Shown here: piece by piece, positions 26,933 through 36,056 of the stretch
Layout of the letters: every line of letters begins with the position of its first letter
Position numbering within the stretch: position 1 is the first letter of the stretch
Assembly: GCF_001425005.1 (NCBI RefSeq)
Contig: NZ_LMDB01000012.1
Coordinates: 715,407-779,406, forward strand
Direction: 5' to 3'
DNA length: 64,000 nt
From: Duganella sp. Root336D2
Lineage (GTDB): Bacteria > Pseudomonadota > Gammaproteobacteria > Burkholderiales > Burkholderiaceae_D
Made by a program: the position numbers and the translations under genes
Notes under the pieces: model-generated
What the model saw: the letters and a program-made list of their open reading frames with translations, nothing else
Told to the model about the DNA's origin: nothing
Database searches by the model: none

Positions 26933-28393
26933 TTAGCCGCGCAGCAGGCTCAGTACGCCGTTAGGCAGCGAGTTAGCCTGGGCCAACATGGCGGTACCAG
27001 CTTGTTGCAGGATCTGGCCGCGGGTCAGGCTTGCGGTTTCTGCAGCAAAGTCGGTGTCCACGATACGGCTACGCGATGCAGACAGGTTCTCAGTCGTCGC
27101 GCTCAGGTTCGAGATCGTCGAGGAGAAGCGGGACTGCAGTGCACCGAACGAAGCGCGCTGGCTGTTCACCGATGCCAGGGCGGCGTCAGCGATCTTGATT
27201 GCCAGCTGGGCGTTGTCGAAGGTGGTCACGTCCAGGGTTGCGACCGACTTCAGGGTCGAACCGCCCGCCAGGCTGAAGCCGGTTGCAGCGGCTTCAGTCA
27301 CCGAGAACGAGTTCTCGGAGTCCATCGTCACGCGGCCCATCACGGTCGAGACAGCAGCAGCAGCGGTCATCGCGTTGGCAGCACCGTTCAGGGTACCGGT
27401 AGCGGTGTAGTTCTGTGCGCTGGCCACCGTGTTACCGCCAACTTTGGTGTTGGTCAGCTTGATGTCGGAGCCGGTCGAGTGCGACAGCTTCAGCTTGTTG
27501 TTGGTCTCGTCGTACTGGGCGGTAACGCCGGTCTTGGACGATTGCGCATTGAAGGCATTGATCGCCGAAGCGTAGTCGTCAGCCGAGTTGGCACCGGTGC
27601 CGACGGTGAAGGACACGGTCACTGGGGAGCCAGCGTTGTCGCCTTCGACGGTCATGGTGTAGGACTCAGCGCCCAGGGTCAGTGCCGCGTCGGTTTTGGC
27701 CGAAGCAGTGACGCCGGTGTTGGCGGTCTGCGCATTGATGCTGGCAGCGACCGACTTGGCGGTGCTGGTAGCGGCCAAGGTGGTGATGGTTGCCGAACCG
27801 CGGGAACCGTTGATGGTAGCGGTGGTAGCAGCCGAGGTGTTGGCAGCGGTCACAGCAGCTGGAGCGCCTTCAATACGGTTGTCGCCGTAGGTGCTGGTCA
27901 GGAAGTTGGCGCCAACAGCCTGGATGGTCTGGTTCGCGTCAGCACCGACCTGGAAGGTCGCGGTGCCCATCGAGCCGTCCAGCAGGTTTTTGCCGTTGAA
28001 GTTGGTGGTCTGGGCAACGCGGTTCAGTTCCGATGCCAGTTCGCCAACTTCAGTCTGCAGGGCTTGACGGTCCGAAGCCGAGTTGGTGGCGTTGGACGAC
28101 TGCACCGCCAGTTCACGGATACGCTGCAGGATGTCGCCGGAAGAAGCCAGCGCGCCTTCAGCGGTCTGGGCCAGCGAAACGCCGTCGTTGGCGTTGCGCA
28201 TTGCCTGGTTCATACCGCGAATCTGGGAATTCATACGGTCCGAAATTGCCAGGCCAGCAGCATCGTCCTTAGCGCTGTTGATACGCAGGCCGGAGGACAG
28301 ACGTTGCAGGGAGGTCGACAGGCTGCTCTGGGATGCGTTCAGGTTGCGCTGCGAGTTCAGGGACGAGATGTTGGTGTTAATTACGGAAGCCAT
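26933..28393 (-). CDS. fliC: Flagellin FliC
   Basis: Flagellin is the filament subunit. The N-terminal D0/D1 region (residues 1-165) and C-terminal D1/D0 region (about 400-486, ending [19 protein letters not shown]) are strongly conserved. The central D2/D3 region has two IN-type modules, [17 protein letters not shown] at about 216-232 and [20 protein letters not shown] at about 275-294; the first nearly repeats a segment of FliD. Length 486 is mid-range. A sigma-28 promoter lies about 180 bases upstream, leaving a long leader that contains an 8-bp perfect inverted repeat. Confidence 0.97.
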   Translation of the reverse strand: MASVINTNISSLNSQRNLNASQSSLSTSLQRLSSGLRINSAKDDAAGLAISDRMNSQIRGMNQAMRNANDGVSLAQTAEGALASSGDILQRIRELAVQSSNATNSASDRQALQTEVGELASELNRVAQTTNFNGKNLLDGSMGTATFQVGADANQTIQAVGANFLTSTYGDNRIEGAPAAVTAANTSAATTATINGSRGSATITTLAATSTAKSVAASINAQTANTGVTASAKTDAALTLGAESYTMTVEGDNAGSPVTVSFTVGTGANSADDYASAINAFNAQSSKTGVTAQYDETNNKLKLSHSTGSDIKLTNTKVGGNTVASAQNYTATGTLNGAANAMTAAAAVSTVMGRVTMDSENSFSVTEAAATGFSLAGGSTLKSVATLDVTTFDNAQLAIKIADAALASVNSQRASFGALQSRFSSTISNLSATTENLSASRSRIVDTDFAAETASLTRGQILQQAGTAMLAQANSLPNGVLSLLRG

Positions 28394-28518
28394 GGTGTTT
28401 CTCCATTCGGTACTACTGATTGGGCAATTTGCTCATTCACTTTGGCCCGCCACGCTGTGCTGTGACGATCAAGCCGCTGTTGTAATGGGTAACGGTTGCC
28501 GCATGGGAACCTTTAGCG

Positions 28519-28537
28519 CGATTTAGCTGCTAAATCG
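28519..28537 (-). promoter_or_regulatory. Inverted repeat in the fliC leader
   Basis: CGATTTAG-CTG-CTAAATCG is a perfect 8-bp inverted repeat with a 3-base centre. It lies downstream of the sigma-28 promoter and about 125 bases before the fliC ATG, so in RNA it can form a small hairpin; in DNA it could be an operator. No T run follows, so it is not a terminator. Confidence 0.5.
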
Positions 28538-28575
28538 TGCTGTTCTTACCCTCAAGTTGCCTACGCAGTGCCGCT

Positions 28576-28602
28576 TAAACGGCGGGCTTTTGGTGAACTT
28601 TA
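28576..28602 (-). promoter_or_regulatory. Sigma-28 type promoter for fliC
   Basis: On the minus strand TAAAGTTC, an 11-base spacer and GCCGTTTA match the FliA consensus at 7/8 and 6/8. This is the expected promoter class for flagellin. The start point would be near 28565. Confidence 0.85.
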
Positions 28603-28737
28603 GACCGAAAAAAAATATTTTTCACGCGCAAAAAAGTTTTCGCGGGCCGTGAAATGAAGGTGTTTATTGTGGGTAATTAACATTTATAATGGGAAATATA
28701 TTAGGTATTATGCAATTTCGATAACTCTTTATTAACC

Positions 28738-29361
28738 ATGATGCGTAAAATTTCTCAGCAATGGGCTGCAGCCTTGTGGCTGGCGGCCTGTACCCAGGCT
28801 TCCGCCGGTGTCCTGCCGGTGGTCGATGTCAATAATCCGGTCAGCTGGCCGGGCGCTGCGGTCGATGTGATCCATAACCATTACCAGCAGCATTTTTCGG
28901 CCACCCAGTCCGGGCTCCTGTCGGGTTTCGGTATCTTCGCAGCGCCTGGCTATACCTGGCAAAGGACCAGCGTCAAGATCAAGATCGGCGGCGGCGACCA
29001 CTGGCAGACCGATGGCTGGCTGGCCCAGATCACCCCGAGCCTGGACGGCTCGCTGGTGGATTTGACGGGGTTTGCTTTGCACGTCAATGCCGGCGACGAT
29101 ATTGTCTTTGACGTGGGCGGCGGTGGCAGCGCCTTCATGGTGCAGCATGGCTTGGGGGCGCTGTACGAAAAGAATAACTTTTCGGATTTTCCTTCGCGTC
29201 AGACCGGCCGCTCGCTGGCCTTCACCACCTGGATGATCCCGGACCCGGCCGTGCCCGACCCGACTGCTGATGTGCCGGCTCCTGGGGCCGGCATCCTTAC
29301 ACTGCTGGGCTTGGCGATGCTGGCGCTGGCACGGCGCTTTCCGGCGCGCCGCGTGCACTAA
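28738..29361 (+). CDS. PEP-CTERM-like exported protein
   Basis: The 207-residue protein has an N-terminal signal sequence ending near QASAG; LAAC within it could also be read as a lipobox. The C-terminus has a short motif VPAPG, a helix (ILTLLGLAMLALA) and a basic tail RRFPARR. This is the layout of PEP-CTERM sorting signals, recognised by an exosortase, but with VPAPG for the usual VPEPA. The body (VDVIHNHYQQHFSATQSGLL, then NAGDDIVFDVGGGGSAF) is not a family I recognise. No clear Shine-Dalgarno is seen; two adjacent ATGs are possible starts. A terminator follows at once. Confidence 0.75.
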   Translation: MMRKISQQWAAALWLAACTQASAGVLPVVDVNNPVSWPGAAVDVIHNHYQQHFSATQSGLLSGFGIFAAPGYTWQRTSVKIKIGGGDHWQTDGWLAQITPSLDGSLVDLTGFALHVNAGDDIVFDVGGGGSAFMVQHGLGALYEKNNFSDFPSRQTGRSLAFTTWMIPDPAVPDPTADVPAPGAGILTLLGLAMLALARRFPARRVH

Positions 29362-29366
29362 ATGAA

Positions 29367-29392
29367 AAGAGCCCGCTATGTGCGGGCTCTTC
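29367..29392. terminator. Bidirectional terminator
   Basis: AGAGCCCGC and GCGGGCTCT form a perfect 9-bp stem with a TATGT loop between two convergent genes. A-rich flanks on the left and a short T/C flank on the right allow use on both strands, more strongly on the minus strand. Confidence 0.75.
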
Positions 29393-29410
29393 AGCTTTAG
29401 CGCTGGCTTG

Positions 29411-30988
29411 TTATCCCGCTACAACGACGCGGTTCTTGCCGGACTTCTTGGCCTTGTACATGGCTTCATCGGCGCGTTTCACCAGGTCGGACTGGCCTTC
29501 GTGCGGGCGGCGCAGGGCGACGCCGGCGGAGAAGGTGATCAGCACCTTCTCGTTTTCATGCATGAAGAAGTGGCGGGTCAGTTCGCGCTGCAGGCGGGTC
29601 ATGGTGGCCTCGGCGGCCTCAATGGTGGTCTCCGGCAGCAGGATCAGGAATTCCTCGCCGCCGAAGCGGGCGATCACGTCCATCGAGCGCAGGGTTTCCT
29701 TGACCACCTTGACCAGGTGCTTGAGCGCATTGTCGCCGGCGATATGGCCCATGGTGTCGTTGAGCTTCTTGAAGTCGTCCAGGTCCAGCACGGCAATGCA
29801 GAGCGGGGTGCCGCGACGGTCGGCGCGCGCGGTTTCGCGTTCGAACACGTCGTCCAGGCCGCGCCGGTTCAGCGAGCCGGTCAGCTGGTCTTCGCGCACC
29901 AGTTCGCTCAAGTGCTGCAGCTTCGCTTCCAACGCGTGGATGCGCGCTTCGGCGTCCTGCACTTCCTGCCGCGCCACCATCATATTGTCGCGTGCCTTCA
30001 GCGCCTCGCTCTGCACCTGGCGGGTTTCCTTCAGCACGTCGTCGAGGATCTGGTTGAGCTCGCCGATATCGCGCGCAGCGCGGATCTTGTCGGAATAGCC
30101 ACCGATCTTTTCGTGGAAGTCGCCGGTCGAGGTCGCTACTGCGCCAAGGCGGTCGATGAAGGTCATCATCATATTCTTGACGGTGGCCTTGACGTCGGTG
30201 ATCGAGTGCTTGAGCTGGCTCTGCTTATAAATGACGTCTTTCAGGCTGCGCGTGGCTTCTTCCAGCGCGCGCTGGTCAATCGGGCCGGCAATCAGGTTTT
30301 GCACGGCGTCGATTTGGCCGCGCAGCCAGGAGTCGTCGTCCAGCAGTTCGCTGACGTTTTCCAGCAGCAGGCGGAACAGGCGCAGCAGCAATTCCTGCTG
30401 CTCGGCAGTGTCGCCGCTGCGGATCTCGATCTGGTAGCACAGTTCCTTCAGGCGCGTGCCGATCTCGGCCAGTGAAGCTTCGGTATGGGCTTCCTTGGTC
30501 GCGGCGCCCAGCGATTCGGCTTCCGCCACCAGGTTGGGACTGTCCGACAGCAGTGAGGCGACGGCAAAGGTCAGGGTGCGGCTCAGCAGTTCGCGCAGCA
30601 GGCGTGCCTGCTCGTTATTCTCTTCGGGCACCAGGCCGCCCGCGCCCACTTTCACCAGCGGGCGTTCGGCCAGCGCGGCCAGGGTGCGGGCATAGGTATC
30701 CCAGTCGCGCGCCTTGACGGCGCGGTTGAAGCGACGGCCGAAGTCGGCCAGGTCGCCCGGCTGGTCGGTCAGGCGGGCGGCGAACTGGGCCAGCATGGAT
30801 TCTGCGGGGCTTTCCTGCACCACAGGTGCCGGCGGTACCGGCACGATGCCGGCGATTTCATTGTAGATGTCGCGATACGCGTCTGGCGTAGGGGCAATCC
30901 GGCGCACAGCGAGGCGGCGGAATGCCTCGCGAGCGATATCAGCCGGATTCATGTCCGCCGCGGCTGGATTGGTGGGTTTGCTAGACAT
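29411..30988 (-). CDS. GGDEF diguanylate cyclase
   Basis: The C-terminal GGDEF domain has an intact active site (RFGGEEF, residues 443-447) and an RSMD inhibitory I-site five residues before it, so it should make c-di-GMP with product inhibition. The N-terminal 350 residues are mostly helical, with long coiled-coil stretches (KARDNMMVARQEVQDAEARI just before the catalytic domain). No membrane segment is seen, so the protein is cytosolic. The input domain is not one I can name. It lies near fliC and may feed YcgR; that is inference. Confidence 0.9.
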   Translation of the reverse strand: MSSKPTNPAAADMNPADIAREAFRRLAVRRIAPTPDAYRDIYNEIAGIVPVPPAPVVQESPAESMLAQFAARLTDQPGDLADFGRRFNRAVKARDWDTYARTLAALAERPLVKVGAGGLVPEENNEQARLLRELLSRTLTFAVASLLSDSPNLVAEAESLGAATKEAHTEASLAEIGTRLKELCYQIEIRSGDTAEQQELLLRLFRLLLENVSELLDDDSWLRGQIDAVQNLIAGPIDQRALEEATRSLKDVIYKQSQLKHSITDVKATVKNMMMTFIDRLGAVATSTGDFHEKIGGYSDKIRAARDIGELNQILDDVLKETRQVQSEALKARDNMMVARQEVQDAEARIHALEAKLQHLSELVREDQLTGSLNRRGLDDVFERETARADRRGTPLCIAVLDLDDFKKLNDTMGHIAGDNALKHLVKVVKETLRSMDVIARFGGEEFLILLPETTIEAAEATMTRLQRELTRHFFMHENEKVLITFSAGVALRRPHEGQSDLVKRADEAMYKAKKSGKNRVVVAG

Positions 30989-31101
30989 CTGACGTACAGC
31001 CTTTACTAAGGTTTACCGATTACCAGCATATTAAGCCACTGCCCAGTTGCGCGATTTAGTGATAAACGGGAGTAAATGTGCTTACTTCCTGGCATCATTT
31101 T

Positions 31102-31749
31102 CTAATCGATCAGCTGGTTCTTGATGGCATAGTGCGTGAGCTCGGCGCTGTTCTTCAGGTTCATCTTGGCCAGCAGGCGGGAGCGGTATTCACTGACGGT
31201 CTTGACCGAGAGTGACAGCTCCTTGGCGATGGTGCCTACGGTTTTGCCGGAGGCGATCATGGTCAGGGTCTGGTACTCGCGGTCTGACAGCGTTTCGTGC
31301 GGCGCAGTCTGGTGGTCCTCGCCGACATGGTTGGCTAATTCCTGGGCCAATGCCGGGCTAACATATTTTAACCCCGCTGCGCACTGGCGGATTGCATTTA
31401 CTAACTCTTTCGGTGCACTTTGTTTGGTGAGGTAGCCGGAGGCGCCGGCTTTGAGTGAGCGGATGGCGTATTGGTCTTCCCGGTGCATGGACAACATCAG
31501 CACGGACAGTTCAGGCTTGTCCTTCTTGACCTGCTTCAATACTTCGATGCCGTTGCGATCTGGCAAGGAAATGTCGAGTAGTAAAACATGGCAGCCGGAC
31601 TTGCGGAACAGCTTGATCGCATCGAGGCCATTTTCCGCTTCGCCGGCAACGACAATGTCCCTGGTTTCGGCCAGGATTTGCTTCAAGCCTTCGCGCACGA
31701 TGGCATGGTCGTCGGCAATAAAAACTTTGATGACGGCTTTTTCACTCAT
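31102..31749 (-). CDS. NarL/FixJ-type response regulator
   Basis: The receiver domain has the acidic pair Asp13-Asp14, phospho-acceptor Asp59 (LLLDISLPDRNG) and the conserved Lys in LTKQSAPKEL. The C-terminal LuxR-type helix-turn-helix is TVGTIAKELSLSVKTVSEYR. The ATG lies 8 bases inside the end of the sensor kinase gene, so the two are a cognate pair and translationally coupled. The regulated genes cannot be told from the sequence. Confidence 0.93.
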   Translation of the reverse strand: MSEKAVIKVFIADDHAIVREGLKQILAETRDIVVAGEAENGLDAIKLFRKSGCHVLLLDISLPDRNGIEVLKQVKKDKPELSVLMLSMHREDQYAIRSLKAGASGYLTKQSAPKELVNAIRQCAAGLKYVSPALAQELANHVGEDHQTAPHETLSDREYQTLTMIASGKTVGTIAKELSLSVKTVSEYRSRLLAKMNLKNSAELTHYAIKNQLID

Positions 31750-32833
31750 GGCCCATTGTAACGTCTGGGGCGCTGGCCGGGAGGCGGATTTTGATCGCCA
31801 CTTCGGTGCCGCCGCCGGCAGCGTGGACCAGGTTCAGCGTACCGCCCAGTGCCCGCGCACGCTCGGCCATCCCGCGCAGGCCGAAGGAGTCGGGCTTGGC
31901 GCGGTCGGCCGGGTGGATGCCGCGGCCGTTGTCGATAATCTTCAGGGTCAGCATGCCGCGGCTGCGCGTCAGCTTGACTGCCACGGCGCTGGCTTGCGCG
32001 TGCTTGGCGATATTGGTCAGTGCTTCCTGCGCGATGCGGAACAGGGCCGCCGCCTGCTCGGGATCGAGTTCGAGCTCTTTCATGCTGGCCTGCAGGGTGC
32101 AGGCAATGCCGGCCTGGGCTTCGAATTCCTTGACCTGCCATTCGAGCGCGGGCAGCAGGCCGAAGTCGAGCACGGAAGGGCGCAAGTCGAGCGTCAGGCG
32201 GTGCACCGCGTCGATGGTGCGGTCGACCAGGGAGTCGACGTAGGCGGCCTTTTGCTGCAGCGTTGCATCGCCCTGCGGCAGGCGCGAAGCAAGCATCGCC
32301 AGGGCCATCTTGATGGCGGTCAGGTTGCCGCCCAGGTCGTCGTGGATTTCGCGCGCGATGCGTTCGCGTTCCTGCTCCTTGACCCGTTCGATGTGGGCGG
32401 TCAGCTCGGCCAGGCGGGCGCGGCTGGCACGCACTTCAAGCTGCTCCTGCTTGCTCTCGGTGATGTTGGACATCATCCCTTCCCACTGTACGCCGCCATC
32501 GGGCAGGGCGTGCGGGGTGCTGCGCAGGTTGATCCATTTCACGTCTTTCCAGGCCTCGACCCAGATGCGGCCTTCCCAGTTCCAGCTCCACAGCGCATTG
32601 GCGGAAGACTGCATCGACTCCAGGTAGGCGGGCCGGTCTTCCGGCAGTACCAGCGACAGGAAGCGTTCCGGTTCGGCCTGCAACTCTGCGGCATTGATGC
32701 CCAGCAGGGCCAGGCAGCCGTCGCTTAAATAGGGAAAGGACACGCTGCCGTCTGCATGACGGCGGAACTGGTAGACCAGCCCGGGAGCGTTGGCGGCGAT
32801 GTTGTGGAGGGCGGTCGGCAAGGCAGGGCGCAC
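31742..32833 (-). CDS. Sensor histidine kinase (NarL-partner, HisKA_3 type)
   Basis: Residues about 10-130 form a PAS domain (with PYLSDGCLALLGINAAEL), which may sense a small ligand or redox state in the cytosol. The dimerisation domain carries the phospho-acceptor His164 in ERIAREIHDDLGGNLTA. The HATPase domain has NIAKHAQ, IIDNGRGI and FGLRGMAERARALGG. No membrane helix is visible. The start is GTG, the first possible start after an in-frame stop. It overlaps the response regulator by 8 bases. Confidence 0.92.
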   Translation of the reverse strand: MRPALPTALHNIAANAPGLVYQFRRHADGSVSFPYLSDGCLALLGINAAELQAEPERFLSLVLPEDRPAYLESMQSSANALWSWNWEGRIWVEAWKDVKWINLRSTPHALPDGGVQWEGMMSNITESKQEQLEVRASRARLAELTAHIERVKEQERERIAREIHDDLGGNLTAIKMALAMLASRLPQGDATLQQKAAYVDSLVDRTIDAVHRLTLDLRPSVLDFGLLPALEWQVKEFEAQAGIACTLQASMKELELDPEQAAALFRIAQEALTNIAKHAQASAVAVKLTRSRGMLTLKIIDNGRGIHPADRAKPDSFGLRGMAERARALGGTLNLVHAAGGGTEVAIKIRLPASAPDVTMGHE

Positions 32834-32848
32834 GAGGTGGTTGAACGG

Positions 32849-33430
32849 TCAGCGGCGGCGCATGCGCCAGAACGCGCTGAAGCGGCGCAGTACGCGCATC
32901 GGGCGGGCCGCGAAACGGCCGCGGCGCCAGCCGGCACGCCAGCGGCGCAGGCGCTCGCGCGCGCTGTCGACCAGGGCGCGGCATTCGCGCCAGGCAGCGC
33001 TGGCCTTGAGGCGGGCGATCCAGCGTTGTTTCACTTCCATGAAGCGGCCATGCAGCCAGGCGAACCAGCGCAGGCGCAGCAAGGCTGGGCGGGTCAGGGC
33101 ATACAGCCGCGCGACTGCCGCGGTGCCGGCCACTTTGGCCAGCACGAAGACGCTGATGCCCATGAAGGCATGGCCGCGCGCCATGGCGAACAGGGCCAGC
33201 AGCTTGACCGGGAACAGCATCAGTGCCGGCAGCAGGAACACGGCCATGGCGGCGGCCGGGCCCAGGCTGCAGATGATGCGCTCCAGCGCCCGCAGCGGCG
33301 GGAACGCGGAGAGCTTGAGCATCAGGCGCGCACCGAGATCCCACAGCCATTCCTCGAAGATCAGGAACAGGGCCGCCAGGTAGACGAGGGGGGCGAACAG
33401 GCGCCGCCTGAGTGTGTACAATCGCTTCAT
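32849..33430 (-). CDS. Small basic membrane protein, unknown
   Basis: This 193-residue protein has two or three predicted membrane segments (FAPLVYLAALFLIFEEWLW; AAAMAVFLLPALMLFPVKLL; AFMGISVFVLAKVAGTAAVA) and an Arg/Trp-rich C-terminus ending FSAFWRMRRR. I do not recognise a functional family. The ATG at 33430 begins MKRLYTLRRRLFAPL, a good inside-positive start; longer frames upstream run over greB on the other strand. It is 15 bases before the sensor kinase start and may share its transcript. Confidence 0.75.
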   Translation of the reverse strand: MKRLYTLRRRLFAPLVYLAALFLIFEEWLWDLGARLMLKLSAFPPLRALERIICSLGPAAAMAVFLLPALMLFPVKLLALFAMARGHAFMGISVFVLAKVAGTAAVARLYALTRPALLRLRWFAWLHGRFMEVKQRWIARLKASAAWRECRALVDSARERLRRWRAGWRRGRFAARPMRVLRRFSAFWRMRRR

Positions 33431-33469
33431 GTGAGTGCCATTATTGCACCAAATAATTAGAAAACGGTT

Positions 33470-34033
<564 letters not shown>

Positions 34034-34150
34034 GCAAAGCGATAGCCAAACAGCGCTGCGTCGCGGGCGATGCCCGCCAAAGTTCTATCAGTGCAAACTT
34101 GCCAAGTTGTTATAATAAATTTTTAATTAAATTTATGGCAAGGTGCGTGC

Positions 34151-34831
34151 ATGGCATTCGCTCAACTGACGCAAGTCTTCTATGAACCGGCGGCCGCCTT
34201 CGCCGCGCTGAAGGAGCGGCCGCGGGCCTGGCTGCCGCTGTTCCTGCTTTACCTGGCCGGGATCGGCATCGTGGTCTGGTACTTCCAGGCGGTTGATTGG
34301 GATTGGATGCGGGTGGCTTCCCTGCCGCCGGACATGCCTGCCGAGCAGCGCGAAGCCGCCGCCCATGCCATGTCGCGCGGCATGATGATGGGATTCGGCA
34401 TTGCCGGCGTGGTGATCGGCACGCTGGTGATCTTCAGCCTGTACGGCTTCTACTATTGGCTGGCGGGGAAACTGGCCGGCATGGAACTGGGCTTCAAATC
34501 CGGCTTTGCACTGGTGGCCTGGGCCTCGCTGCCAAGCCTGATCGGCGTGCCGCTGATGGCGCTGCAGATCGCCACCAGCAAGGGCCAACTGGCCCTTGAA
34601 AACGCCGACATGCTGTCGCTGAACTTCCTGCTGGTGCATGCCGCGCCGCATACGCCATGGGTCGGTATTGCCAGCGCGCTCAAAGTCACCGATATCTGGG
34701 TCATCGTGCTGAGCACGATCGGCCTGCGCACCTGGACCGGCAAGAGCACTACCACCTGCGCCATCATCGCCGCGCTGCCGTATGTCCTGATCTACGGCTG
34801 CTGGGCTGCCTGGATCCTGTTCAAGAACTGA
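34151..34831 (+). CDS. YIP1-family membrane protein
   Basis: The 226-residue protein has about five membrane helices and starts FYEPAAAFAALKERPRAWLP, typical of bacterial Yip1-domain proteins. Its role is unknown in general. It is the first gene of an operon with an HlyD-type adaptor, an ABC ATPase and a MacB-type permease: the next start is within 8 bases of its stop. A TATAAT box is present at 34111-34116 in the AT-rich upstream region. Confidence 0.85.
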   Translation: MAFAQLTQVFYEPAAAFAALKERPRAWLPLFLLYLAGIGIVVWYFQAVDWDWMRVASLPPDMPAEQREAAAHAMSRGMMMGFGIAGVVIGTLVIFSLYGFYYWLAGKLAGMELGFKSGFALVAWASLPSLIGVPLMALQIATSKGQLALENADMLSLNFLLVHAAPHTPWVGIASALKVTDIWVIVLSTIGLRTWTGKSTTTCAIIAALPYVLIYGCWAAWILFKN

Positions 34832-34838
34832 GGTGGCT

Positions 34839-36056
34839 ATGAAGCGCAAACTGATTGCATTGGCCGTGGTCGCGGCCACGATTGGCATTCCCGTGGCGAT
34901 CAAGTTCGGCAGCCCGCCGGCAAAAATCGAGGCCGAACTGGCCAAGGTCGAGAACAAGGCGATTTACCCGGCGGTCCTGGCATCGGGCAGCCTGGTGTTC
35001 CGCCAGGAGGTCCAGCTTTCGCCGGAGGTGATCGGCAAGGTGTCCGAAGTACTGGTGAAGGAAGGCGACAGGATCGAGAAAGGGCAGGTCGTGCTGCGCC
35101 TTGACCCGAGCACCTACAAGGCCGACGTGGCGCAGCAGGAAGCCGCGGTGCGCAACGCTGCCGTCAGCGTCGATCGCGCGCAGATCGACATCGATAACCA
35201 GCAGCGCAAACTGGAGCGCTCGCGCCAGCTGGCAGCAGCGAAATTCATCGACGTGTCGCGCCTCGACGATGCGAAGCTGGCGGTGGACCTGGCGGTGGTG
35301 GCGCTGCGCAGTGCGCGCGAAAGCCGGCAGCAGGCTGCGGCCATGCTGGCGCTGGCGCAGGAACGCCTGGCCAAGACCGAGGTCAGGGCGCCGATCTCCG
35401 GCACTGCCACCAGCGTCTCGATCAAGGCCGGTGAAACGGCCGTGGCCAGCGCCACCGGCATTGCCGGCTCCAGCCTGATGACCATTGCCGACGTCAGTTC
35501 GATGATCGCGGAGGTAAATGTCGACGAAGGCGATATCGCCAACGTCGCGGCAGGCCTGAAGACCCGCATCTTCCCGTCGGCCTATGCCGACCGCCCGCTG
35601 GCCGGTACGGTGGAATCTGTCTCGCTGGCGCCGAAACCGCAGGGCCTGGGCCAGGCGGCAAGCCAGGGCCGCAGCTATGTGGTCAAGGTGAAGCTGGCGC
35701 CGCACCAGCTGGCGCTGCGTTCCGGCATGACCTGCCGCGCCGAGATCGTGACCGGCGACGGTGCGCCGCGGCCGGTGGTTCCGCTGCAGGCGGTGCAATT
35801 GACCGAAGCGCCGGAAGGCAAGGGCAAGCGCAGCAACTATGTGTTCGCGATTGTCGACGGCGTGGCGAAGAAACGCACCGTGGAACTGGGCCTGTCGGAC
35901 GACAGCAACCAGGAAATCACCAAGGGCCTGGCGCTGGGCGAGACCGTGGCTGTCGGCCCGGCGCGTATCCTGCGCGACTTGCGCGAGGGCGTAGCCGTGA
36001 AGGCCAGGGCGGTGGAAGCCAAGCCGCTCAAAGTCGCCGATGGAAGCAAGCAGTGA
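34839..36056 (+). CDS. Periplasmic adaptor (HlyD/MacA type) of an ABC exporter
   Basis: Adaptors of this family bridge an inner-membrane transporter and an outer-membrane channel. One N-terminal membrane anchor (LIALAVVAATIGIPVAIKFG) is followed by a lipoyl-like segment (VLVKEGDRIEKGQVVLRLDP), a helical hairpin and a second lipoyl half (RAPISGTATSVSIKAGETAV). The ATG at 34839 is preceded by GAGG; a GTG six bases earlier is possible. Its end overlaps the ATPase start by 4 bases. No TolC gene follows, so a distant channel would be used. Confidence 0.9.
   Translation: MKRKLIALAVVAATIGIPVAIKFGSPPAKIEAELAKVENKAIYPAVLASGSLVFRQEVQLSPEVIGKVSEVLVKEGDRIEKGQVVLRLDPSTYKADVAQQEAAVRNAAVSVDRAQIDIDNQQRKLERSRQLAAAKFIDVSRLDDAKLAVDLAVVALRSARESRQQAAAMLALAQERLAKTEVRAPISGTATSVSIKAGETAVASATGIAGSSLMTIADVSSMIAEVNVDEGDIANVAAGLKTRIFPSAYADRPLAGTVESVSLAPKPQGLGQAASQGRSYVVKVKLAPHQLALRSGMTCRAEIVTGDGAPRPVVPLQAVQLTEAPEGKGKRSNYVFAIVDGVAKKRTVELGLSDDSNQEITKGLALGETVAVGPARILRDLREGVAVKARAVEAKPLKVADGSKQ

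Larger units (their letters stand above)
28394..28737. other. Intergenic region with the fliC leader and promoter
   Basis: Reading the minus strand, this holds the sigma-28 promoter and a leader of roughly 170 bases. The promoter-distal part toward 28737 is AT-rich (about 28610-28735) and probably contains the promoter of the plus-strand PEP-CTERM-like gene, but no clear -35/-10 pair was identified. Confidence 0.6.

Noticed and set aside
31049..31059. GCGCGATTTAG upstream of the diguanylate cyclase region, matching 11 bases of the fliC leader
   Set aside because: Two occurrences of an 11-mer without the second palindrome arm are too weak to call a shared operator.
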